NCBI GenBank assembly: GCA_904420155.1
Contig: CAJFUH010000162.1
Location: 1 to 13,610 of the forward strand
Direction of reading: 5' to 3'
From: an uncultured Clostridia bacterium
Lineage (GTDB): Bacteria; Bacillota; Clostridia; Oscillospirales; Acutalibacteraceae
DNA: 13,610 bases
A program made the translations under genes and the position numbers. The notes beneath the pieces were generated by a model, which was not told where the DNA came from, did no database searches, and saw only the letters and a program-made list of their open reading frames with translations. Shown here piece by piece: positions 6,595 to 12,258 of the stretch. How positions within the stretch are numbered: the stretch's first letter is position 1; the number at the start of each line of letters is the position of its first letter.

Positions 6595-6954
6595 TAGCAT
6601 CATTTATTGAAATAAAAAACATACCCTTTTATAAATGTTTTTATGAAATGGAATCCCAGATTCCTACGATAGAAATGGGGGACCCTCTTGGAAGATTCTA
6701 TTTTGTTACTGTATGTCCTTTTATTCACTGGGATCTTTCTATTATTTTTTTCGGTTTGCCTAGGGAGTATCCTAAATAAAAGGAAATAATTCTTGGGCTG
6801 GATGATCTGACGGCCGGTTTTGCCTTGGCAAGCTGCCATAAGAAAAAGCTTTCCGTTTATTTTGGGCGTAAACGAGAAATACTATATCTGTTTCCACTCA
6901 TTTTAGGAAACAGCAGCTGTGTACAAAGGCAAGCAAAAGGAGAGTCTACGGATC
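6595..6954. other. 360-bp intergenic stretch without a supported gene
   Basis: The stretch is AT-rich on the left and mixed on the right. Open frames on either strand (for example 6600-6839 minus, 6588-6779 plus) lack ribosome binding sites and resemble no family I know. Small inverted repeats are present: GGAATC/GATTCC at 6650-6664 and TTGCC/GGCAA at 6821-6832. A promoter for the 67-residue gene should lie here. TATATC near 6885 is a weak -10 candidate without a convincing -35. Confidence 0.4.
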
Positions 6955-7158
6955 ATGAACGAAAGCCAACAAAAAGTAAAATCTTTTATGAACAACCAAA
7001 TCAGCCAGCTGGAATGCGGTTTTGCACGGTTGCAGAACCGGGATGAACAGCCTGATGAAATGGGCAACCTTTACAATGGAATGCTGAAACACTCAGTCGA
7101 TTTCGAAATCAAGCATATGCGCCATTTGCGCGATGAGTTAATCGAAGTGCTGAGATAA
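6955..7158 (+). CDS. small hypothetical protein (67 residues)
   Basis: I do not recognise this protein. It has no membrane segment, no signal peptide and one cysteine (C21). The sequence is hydrophilic and reads as mostly helical, with charged, evenly spaced hydrophobic residues in the C-terminal half (FEIKHMRHLRDELIEVLR), so helical pairing is plausible. The ATG at 6955 is preferred, with AAAGGAGA (6936-6943) upstream, although the spacing of about 11-12 nt is long. A GTG at 6919 in the same frame would add 12 residues but has only a weak site (AGGA). The strong hairpin terminator 13 nt after the stop supports a real transcription unit. It stands alone between the copper operon, transcribed away from it, and the sulfatase. 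Confidence 0.6.
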   Translation: MNESQQKVKSFMNNQISQLECGFARLQNRDEQPDEMGNLYNGMLKHSVDFEIKHMRHLRDELIEVLR

Positions 7159-7171
7159 TGCAGTCCAAATG

Positions 7172-7223
7172 AGAAACCTGTGGTAATCTTCTGGTTACAC
7201 TTTTTACCGCAGGTTTCTTTTTG
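7172..7223 (+). terminator. intrinsic terminator after the 67-residue gene
   Basis: AGAAACCTGTGGTAA (7172-7186) pairs with TTACCGCAGGTTTCT (7204-7218) over 15 bp with a single G-T pair. A T-run follows. Confidence 0.88.
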
Positions 7224-7268
7224 TTATATTTTTCTATAAAATTCCTATAAATTTTCTCTCTCCCTCCA

Positions 7269-7297
7269 TTGACAAGTGTTGCCTAGAACACTACAAT
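7269..7297 (+). promoter_or_regulatory. sigma-A promoter of the sulfatase gene, with operator-like repeat in its spacer
   Basis: -35 TTGACA (7269-7274) and -10 TACAAT (7292-7297) have a 17-bp spacer. The spacer is itself an inverted repeat: AGTGTT (7275-7280) and AACACT (7287-7292). A related hairpin or site, TGTTCC/GGAACA with a 3-nt centre, lies downstream at 7333-7347. The leader from the start site to the TTG codon is about 135 nt. Confidence 0.75.
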
Positions 7298-7439
7298 GGA
7301 GCTGGATCCTGTGGTATTCAGCGCTTTGGGAATGTTCCTTCGGAACACATCCAACCGGTAGCTTGCAACTCCGCCTGAATTTTTCCCATCTGGTTGCCGT
7401 CAGGATGATTTACCAACGTTTCGAAAGGAGTTTATTTCG

Positions 7440-8912
7440 TTGAGAGTTTTATTCGTAGATGTGGATACCTTGCGCCCCGACCATCTGGGTTGTTACGGTT
7501 ATCAAAGGGATACCTCCCCTTGTGTAGATAGTATTGCAAAAGAAGGAATCGTTTTCGACAATTATTACACCACCAACGCCCCCTGCCTCCCCTCCCGGGC
7601 CGCCCTGGTGACAGGCCGGTACGGCATACATACCGGTGTAGTCGGGCATGGCGGCACCGCCGCAGATATGCGTTTGGGCGGCGCAAAACGCGGCTTTTCT
7701 GATGAGGTTGGCATCCACAATCTTTTTAACCTGTTCCGCAAAGCCGGAATCCGTACCGCTTCCGTCAGCACTTTTGCCGAACGCCATGCCGCCTGGTGGT
7801 TTAACGCCGGGTTTGATGAAACCTGCAATGTAGGCGGATGCGGCATGGAAACTGCCGACAAGGTGACTCCTGCGGCTTTAGATTGGCTTTCCCGCCACGC
7901 GGATGAAGATAATTGGTGCCTGCATGTCCATTATTGGGATCCTCATACGCCTTACCGCGCTCCCGCCTCGTTTGGCGAACCTTTTGCCGACCAGCCTCTG
8001 TGCGATCCTTGGATTACAGAAGAGATTTTTGATCAGCATTATCATCATGTGGGCCCTCACAGCGCCCAGGAAGTCAATATGTGGACCGATAAGACCAACC
8101 CGGCTTTCCCCCGCCACTTGGGCCGTTTGGAAAACCTAAAGGATGTCAAGTATTTTATGGATGAATATGACTGCGGCGTCCGGTATACTGACGATAATAT
8201 TAAGAAAATGGTAGACCTGCTCAAGGATAAGGGTCTGTACGAAGATATGGTTATCATCGTTACTTCCGATCATGGGGAAAACCTGGGAGAGTTAGGGCTT
8301 TATGGAGAACATGGGACAGCGGATAATCCTACCTGCCGCATTCCTATGATTATCAAGTGGCCTGGCGGCAAACAGGGAATCCGGGATGGCGCGTTGCATG
8401 CCAATCTGGATTTGGCTCCCACCATAGAGCAGCTGTTGGGACAAACCAGCAACGCACGTTGGGATGGAAAAAGTTATGCCAGCACCATCACCGATGGCGT
8501 AGAAGACGGCCACAAGGATATTGTTATCAACCAATGCGCCCATGTTTGCCAGCGTTCTGTACGTTTTGATAAGTATATCTATATCCGTACGGTACATGAC
8601 GGGTATCATTTGTTTGACGACGAAATGTTGTTTGATTTGGAACAGGATCCCCATGAAATCCATAATTTAGCCAGCGAACTTCCGGATATATGCGCCAAAG
8701 GAGCTAAGCTGATTCTGGACTGGGAATATCAAATGATGAAAACATCGGATTCCGATGTAGATCCCATGTGGACGGTCTTCCGGGAGGGCGGCCCTTACCA
8801 CGCACAGGAAGGTAATATCGATGAATATATCGAGCGTCTGCGCGCTACCGACCGTGCAGAAGGCGCTGAAAAATTGATCGCAAGAATCAAGAGCGGCTAT
8901 TATAACCCGTAA
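7440..8912 (+). CDS. type I sulfatase (formylglycine-dependent), cytoplasmic
   Basis: A 490-residue alkaline-phosphatase-superfamily sulfatase that would hydrolyse sulfate esters. The catalytic signature is C49-L-P-S-R53 in NAPCLPSRAALVTGRYG; C49 is the residue oxidised to formylglycine. Metal-binding blocks are VDVDTLRPDHLG (6-17; D7, D9) and TSDHGENLGE with a nearby GEHG further on. There is no signal peptide or membrane segment, so the substrate must be taken up first or be a small molecule. The start is a TTG at 7440, chosen because AAAGGAG (7424-7430) lies 9 nt upstream and the next motif would be lost with a later start. The maturation enzyme (anSME, radical SAM, expected in anaerobes because of the Cys form) is not in the window. 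No transporter or glycosidase neighbours point to the substrate. Related phosphonate monoester hydrolases share this fold and motif. Confidence 0.92.
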   Translation: MRVLFVDVDTLRPDHLGCYGYQRDTSPCVDSIAKEGIVFDNYYTTNAPCLPSRAALVTGRYGIHTGVVGHGGTAADMRLGGAKRGFSDEVGIHNLFNLFRKAGIRTASVSTFAERHAAWWFNAGFDETCNVGGCGMETADKVTPAALDWLSRHADEDNWCLHVHYWDPHTPYRAPASFGEPFADQPLCDPWITEEIFDQHYHHVGPHSAQEVNMWTDKTNPAFPRHLGRLENLKDVKYFMDEYDCGVRYTDDNIKKMVDLLKDKGLYEDMVIIVTSDHGENLGELGLYGEHGTADNPTCRIPMIIKWPGGKQGIRDGALHANLDLAPTIEQLLGQTSNARWDGKSYASTITDGVEDGHKDIVINQCAHVCQRSVRFDKYIYIRTVHDGYHLFDDEMLFDLEQDPHEIHNLASELPDICAKGAKLILDWEYQMMKTSDSDVDPMWTVFREGGPYHAQEGNIDEYIERLRATDRAEGAEKLIARIKSGYYNP

Positions 8913-8931
8913 TAGAAAATAACTTTTTCAT

Positions 8932-8980
8932 AAAAAGGAAACCAGGTTGGAAAGGATTTTTCCACCTGGTTTCCTTTTTG
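8932..8980. terminator. bidirectional intrinsic terminator
   Basis: A long stem of about 20 bp pairs AAAAAGGAAACCAGGT plus TGGAAA (8932-8953) with TTTCCACCTGGTTTCC plus TTTTT (8959-8979), with one bulged base. The A-run on one side and T-run on the other serve both the sulfatase (plus) and the small gene ending at 8984 (minus). Confidence 0.92.
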
Positions 8981-8983
8981 GTT

Positions 8984-9160
8984 TTAATTGTCTCCACGCG
9001 TTAAATTTTCCGCGCAATCCCGAAGGCTGGAAAAGGAATTCACCCGGCTGGCACGTTGGTCAATCTCCTCCTGCACATAGTCAGGCAATTTGGAAAAATA
9101 TTCGTGGGCGCGTTCCTCTTCCGCAATCAGTTGATAGAGGTCACTATATTTTTTATCCAT
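8984..9160 (-). CDS. small acidic protein (58 residues), probably a conserved clostridial hypothetical
   Basis: The frame runs from the ATG at 9160 to the TAA at 8984-8986. The protein begins MDKKYSDLYQLIAEEERAHE and ends in SLRDCAENLTRGDN. It has no membrane segment and is mostly charged and helical. Its central motif, LPDYVQEEIDQRASRVNSF, followed by xxLxDxAENLxRGD, feels like a small protein seen in many gut Clostridia; this is a memory-based impression and was not searched. GAAGGGGTGAT a few bases upstream (about 9164-9174) is a good ribosome binding site. An earlier ATG there (5 nt upstream) meets a stop after three codons. It shares the bidirectional terminator at 8932-8980 with the sulfatase. 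Function unknown. Confidence 0.72.
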   Translation of the reverse strand: MDKKYSDLYQLIAEEERAHEYFSKLPDYVQEEIDQRASRVNSFSSLRDCAENLTRGDN

Positions 9161-9335
9161 TCATGATCACCCCTTCTTATCCTGCCCTCTCTTTTCCCGG
9201 TCATACCTGGCAGGATTCCCCACCTCACTTTACCGGTCAGCGGCATTGTTCCGCCTTTTCTGTCCAGTTATTTTCACAGTATCAAACACTTATGAGAACC
9301 TTAAAAAGGGGAATTCTATTGTTGGAGGTGATAAA
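9161..9335. promoter_or_regulatory. intergenic region between divergent small genes
   Basis: 175 bp must hold promoters for the 58-residue gene (minus) and the HMA-like gene (plus). I see no convincing -35/-10 pair on either strand and no CsoR-like C/G-tract palindrome. CCTGCC/GGCAGG around 9182-9213 is a weak inverted repeat. Confidence 0.35.
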
Positions 9336-9575
9336 ATGGCAAAAGAACATGCATACTTTCTTGCAGAAAACACACAAAAACGGCACAACCGAACAGAGGT
9401 TCAACAAACGTTAAATCATCTTCCTGGTATTTCTCTAGTCCGCATTCATTCCAATAACCATCTGATCTCCGTAGACTATGACAGCTCCCGTGTTTCTTAT
9501 GATCAGATTGAAAATTGCCTCAACCATATGGGATATGAAATCGCGGCAGACGCCAGCCTGATTGATACTCGATAA
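9336..9575 (+). CDS. small HMA-fold protein lacking the CxxC metal site
   Basis: A 79-residue protein with the beta-alpha-beta-beta-alpha-beta layout of heavy-metal-associated (CopZ/Atx1-like) domains. Landmarks that fit are LPGISLVRIHSNNHLISVDYD (helix 1 end, strands 2-3) and SYDQIENCLNHMGYEIA (helix 2, strand 4). Counting back from the conserved P30-G31, the two cysteines of the metal loop are replaced by K15 and N18 (sequence KRHN). Several histidines (H17, H28, H38, H42, H64) and one cysteine (C61) remain. The ATG at 9336 is set by GGAGG (9324-9328) 7 nt upstream. The gene converges on a P1B ATPase that has no HMA domain of its own, so it may be a separated partner domain with other metal chemistry, or a purely structural regulator. 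The fold call rests on pattern reading. Confidence 0.72.
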   Translation: MAKEHAYFLAENTQKRHNRTEVQQTLNHLPGISLVRIHSNNHLISVDYDSSRVSYDQIENCLNHMGYEIAADASLIDTR

Positions 9576-9622
9576 TCCCCTTTTATCATTCCTTGCCATA
9601 GCCAAACTATACAGAAAAACAT

Positions 9623-9656
9623 GCAAAGGGCCTTTTTCTTGAAAAAGGTCCTCTGC
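9623..9656. terminator. hairpin terminator between convergent HMA-like gene and P1B ATPase
   Basis: GCAAAGGGCCTTTTTC (9623-9638) pairs with GAAAAAGGTCCTCTGC (9641-9656) over 16 positions with two imperfect pairs. On the minus strand a T-rich tract (GTTTTTC) follows shortly after the stem; on the plus strand CTTTT follows at once. It probably serves both genes. Confidence 0.75.
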
Positions 9657-9716
9657 TTTTGCAACGATTGTTTCCTGAAAGGAGAGCCCAGATTTTCTCA
9701 TCTAATAAACGGAAAT

Positions 9717-11609
9717 CTATACTATCTCAGATTTTTCTCCATGTTTTTCTTTTTTCTTCCATCCTAGTAAAAAAGCTGAATGCACAATAACCAACACCGA
9801 ACCGGAATTATGTACCAAAGCCCCTACAACCGGATTGAGGATCCCCAGGATAGAAAGGATAATAGAGAGAAAATTTAACGCCATGGAAAAACTCAAATTG
9901 ATTTTGATGGTGGTCATCATGCGCTTGGACAAGGATAACAGATGGGGAATGGCGGAAATATCATCCCGCACCAGGGCCATGTCCGCCGCATCTACGGCAA
10001 TATCACTGCCAATCCCTCCCATGGCAATGCCTACATGGGCCTTTTTCAGTGCTGGAGCGTCGTTGATTCCGTCGCCTACCATACAGACAAATTGTTTCGC
10101 TTGTTGAAAGGAATCAATCGCGCTTAATTTGTCTTCTGGCAGACACTCCGCCTGTACTTCTGTAATGCCCGCCTGCGAGGCAATCCGTTCTGCGGCCTGC
10201 TTATGATCCCCTGTCAATAGAACCGGTACAATCCCTTGTTCTTTGATTTTTGCGATCGTTGTCTGTGCGTTCTCCCGCATTTGGTCAGAAAGAGCAGCAA
10301 AGCCCGCTGTTTTTCCGTCCGCCACAATGTGGACAATCGTACATCCTTTGTCTCTATATGCTGTGATCTCTTCCTGTTGCTCTTTGCTCATGGAATATCC
10401 TTCTAGCCAGTCCAGGTTGCCCGCCAGAATTTTCTTCCCCTCTATCACAGCCGACACCCCTCGTCCAGGGTTCATTTGAAAATCAGTGGGGATAGGAAGT
10501 TTTTCTCCATACTTTTTTCGATACCCCGCCGTGATTGCCTTTCCTAATGGATGTTCGCTTAGACTTTCCGCTGCGGCAACCCAGCTATATAATCTCTGGT
10601 CGGTCACTTGGGGGATGTAACTGGTTACCTGAACCACTTCCGGTTTTCCATAAGTAAGTGTTCCTGTCTTGTCAAAGGTAATCCTTCTTACTTGGGAAAG
10701 GCGCTCCAAAGCGTCTCCTTCCCGCACCAAAATCCCGTGTTTGGTCACATTGCCAATGGCCGCCATAATGGCGGTGGGAGTTGCCAGCACCAAAGCGCAG
10801 GGACAAAATACTACTAAAATCGTAACCGCACGAATGACTTCCCCAGAAATCGCCCAGGTGAGCGCCGCTGCCACCAGAGCTATTACAACGATCCATGTGG
10901 CCCATCGATCTGCCAGACCTACAATTTTGGCTTTGCTGGCATCGGCAGATTGGACTAGGCGAATCATCCGCTGTAAAGAGCTATTCTCCCCTACCTGCAC
11001 TGCACGCATTTCAAAGGCCCCAAATTGATTGACTGTTCCGCTTTTGACTTCATCCCCTGCTGATTTATCCACCGGAATGGATTCTCCCGTCATTACCGAT
11101 TGGTCGATAGAAGTTTGCCCTTGTACAATAACCCCATCTACTGGAATTGATTCTCCGGGCAGTACCCGTAAGATATCACCTACGGCCACTTGATCTGCCG
11201 GAACGATTTGTTCTGCCCCATTGCGCAACACCCTGGCAGTGCGGGGGGTAAGCTTTACCAAATTTTCCATACCGGCCCGGGCTTTTTTTACGGTCAAATC
11301 TTCCAGCAGCGCCCCCAGCTGCATAATAAAAGCTACTTCTCCAGCGGCAAAATCTTCCCCAATAATTACAGAGGCAATCAAAGCGATAGAAACCAATACA
11401 TCCGCCTTGATATCAAACTCCGTTACCAAAGCAATAACAGCTTCCAAGATAATTGGTATGCCACAAAGCACAATGGCAACCCACGCAATATCAAAAGGCA
11501 AAAGCAATATACGAAAAAAACTAAAGATCAAAGAAATTCCAGATAATACAAGGAATACGATATCCCTTTTTAGACCTCCCCATTCCAACAGAGCCTCTAA
11601 GCGTTTCAT
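9717..11609 (-). CDS. P1B-type metal-transporting ATPase without an N-terminal HMA domain; metal unknown
   Basis: A 630-residue heavy-metal P-type ATPase. Motifs: actuator TGES (174-177), CPC (269-271) in TM6, phosphorylation site DKTGT (313-317), SEHP (351-354), TGD (466-468) and GDGIND (512-517). The protein goes almost directly into membrane helices (from about residue 17), so no HMA domain or His-rich tail is present at the N-terminus. The TM8 motif is HNSGS (600-604), within NPVVGALVHNSGSVLVIVHS. It lacks the YN/MSLSS pair of Cu(I) pumps and the DxG of Zn/Cd pumps. It is closer to pumps with HN-x-x-S in this helix, such as mycobacterial CtpC-like proteins, so the metal cannot be predicted safely. 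The C-terminus is short and lysine-rich. The ATG at 11609 follows AAAGGAGG (11617-11624) by 7 nt. A CsoR-like operator lies upstream. Confidence 0.93.
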   Translation of the reverse strand: MKRLEALLEWGGLKRDIVFLVLSGISLIFSFFRILLLPFDIAWVAIVLCGIPIILEAVIALVTEFDIKADVLVSIALIASVIIGEDFAAGEVAFIMQLGALLEDLTVKKARAGMENLVKLTPRTARVLRNGAEQIVPADQVAVGDILRVLPGESIPVDGVIVQGQTSIDQSVMTGESIPVDKSAGDEVKSGTVNQFGAFEMRAVQVGENSSLQRMIRLVQSADASKAKIVGLADRWATWIVVIALVAAALTWAISGEVIRAVTILVVFCPCALVLATPTAIMAAIGNVTKHGILVREGDALERLSQVRRITFDKTGTLTYGKPEVVQVTSYIPQVTDQRLYSWVAAAESLSEHPLGKAITAGYRKKYGEKLPIPTDFQMNPGRGVSAVIEGKKILAGNLDWLEGYSMSKEQQEEITAYRDKGCTIVHIVADGKTAGFAALSDQMRENAQTTIAKIKEQGIVPVLLTGDHKQAAERIASQAGITEVQAECLPEDKLSAIDSFQQAKQFVCMVGDGINDAPALKKAHVGIAMGGIGSDIAVDAADMALVRDDISAIPHLLSLSKRMMTTIKINLSFSMALNFLSIILSILGILNPVVGALVHNSGSVLVIVHSAFLLGWKKKEKHGEKSEIV

Positions 11610-11625
11610 AATTTTCCTCCTTTCT

Positions 11626-11643
11626 TATACCTATAGGGGTATA
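11626..11643. promoter_or_regulatory. CsoR-like operator of the second P1B ATPase
   Basis: TATACC (11626-11631) and GGTATA (11638-11643) flank a 6-nt centre TATAGG. This ATACC...GGGTAT form is close to described Bacillus-type CsoR sites and clearly differs from the longer C5/G5 palindrome at copA. It lies between the -10 box and the ribosome binding site, over the expected start site. Confidence 0.75.
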
Positions 11644-11648
11644 TGTAT

Positions 11649-11677
11649 ATTATAAAATCCGCTTTTTTATCCGTCAA
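11649..11677 (-). promoter_or_regulatory. sigma-A promoter of the second P1B ATPase
   Basis: On the minus strand, -35 TTGACG (11672-11677) and a perfect -10 TATAAT (11649-11654) are 17 bp apart. The CsoR-like site follows immediately. Confidence 0.88.
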
Positions 11678-11727
11678 TAGAAAATGGAAATTTTTAGATC
11701 TTCAAGAAGAGGGCCGTCACACATGAC

Positions 11728-11761
11728 AAAGGGCAGCTGTCTTGAAATACAGCTGCCCTTT
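11728..11761. terminator. hairpin, probable terminator of the second csoR-family gene
   Basis: AAAGGGCAGCTGT (11728-11740) pairs perfectly with ACAGCTGCCCTTT (11749-11761) around an 8-nt loop. It lies 60 bp beyond the stop at 11822 (minus strand) and upstream of the ATPase promoter. The T-run after the stem is short, so termination may be partial and some transcripts could continue into the ATPase gene. Confidence 0.7.
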
Positions 11762-11821
11762 GATATCGATTAAATTTTAATTTCTACGGATTACGCTTTC
11801 CCGTTTGATTTCCCCAATCCA

Positions 11822-12097
11822 TCAATTCATATTGGCAAAGCGCTCCACTGCCTTTGTAAAGTTTTCAATGGTCTTATCCGCGTCCCCATGCTCGATTCCA
11901 TCCCGGACACAGTGTTTGATATGCCCTTCTAAAACCACCTGACCTACTTTATGCAAAGCCGATTTTGCTGCATTGATTTGAGAAAGGATATCCTCGCAAG
12001 GAACGTCCTCATCTACCATCCGATTAATTGCCTGTACCTGTCCAATAATTTTTTTGAGACGACGATGTAAATTCTCCGCATCCATGCACTGTTTCAT
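11822..12097 (-). CDS. metal-sensing transcriptional repressor, CsoR/RcnR family (second copy)
   Basis: A 91-residue CsoR-family repressor with the same ligand spacing as the first: C34, H59, C63 (C-x24-H-x3-C, in PCEDI and GHIKHC). It differs in sequence elsewhere (KKIIGQVQAINRMVDEDVPC) and has an extra N-terminal cysteine C4. The C-H-C pattern is that of Cu(I)-sensing CsoR; RcnR (Ni/Co) and FrmR relatives vary at these positions. The ATG at 12097 follows GAGGTG (12105-12110) by 7 nt. It has its own promoter, which shows no C/G-tract palindrome, so it does not look autoregulated by the same box. The most likely target is the ATPase downstream, whose promoter carries the site at 11626-11643. 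Sensing of copper, another metal or a sulfur species cannot be separated from sequence alone. Confidence 0.9.
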   Translation of the reverse strand: MKQCMDAENLHRRLKKIIGQVQAINRMVDEDVPCEDILSQINAAKSALHKVGQVVLEGHIKHCVRDGIEHGDADKTIENFTKAVERFANMN

Positions 12098-12134
12098 CCG
12101 TCAGCACCTCGTTTTTTATCACAGTTTAACTTTT

Positions 12135-12163
12135 ATTATGCGATAAGAATATTGGGCTGTCAA
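12135..12163 (-). promoter_or_regulatory. sigma-A promoter of the second csoR-family gene
   Basis: On the minus strand, -35 TTGACA (12158-12163) and -10 CATAAT (12135-12140) are 17 bp apart. The -35 lies within 8 bp of the terminator hairpin of the upstream surface-protein gene. The leader to the ATG is about 30 nt. Confidence 0.85.
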
Positions 12164-12170
12164 TAGAAAA

Positions 12171-12208
12171 GAATCCCTCTGCACTTTTTTAAAAGTACAG
12201 AGGGATTC
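12171..12208 (-). terminator. intrinsic terminator of the surface-protein gene
   Basis: GAATCCCTCTGCACTTTT (12171-12188) pairs with AAAAGTACAGAGGGATTC (12191-12208) over 18 positions with one mismatch and a 2-nt centre. A T-rich tract (TTTTC) follows on the minus strand, running into the promoter of the next gene. Confidence 0.85.
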
Positions 12209-12258
12209 ACTATTTATTCTTCAAAAAGAGAATACAGAAGATAATTTAAACTTTATCC

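Noticed and set aside
6588..6779. 63-codon plus-strand frame in the same gap
   Set aside because: It starts at a TTG inside the copA promoter, has no ribosome binding site, and resembles no family I know.
6600..6839. 79-codon minus-strand frame upstream of copA
   Set aside because: No ribosome binding site before the ATG, unusual composition, no recognisable features, and it ends next to the copA promoter without a terminator.
9246..9335. N-terminal extension of the HMA-like gene
   Set aside because: The ATG at 9336 has GGAGG at ideal spacing; the 30 upstream codons have no ribosome binding site and fall outside the fold.
8947..9414. 155-codon plus-strand frame after the sulfatase
   Set aside because: It runs through a terminator hairpin and antisense to the better supported 58-residue gene, and has no ribosome binding site.
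11728..11761. Perfect 13-bp palindrome as an attachment site or riboswitch
   Set aside because: Its position after a gene and before the next promoter is best explained by a terminator; no integrase or direct repeats are nearby.
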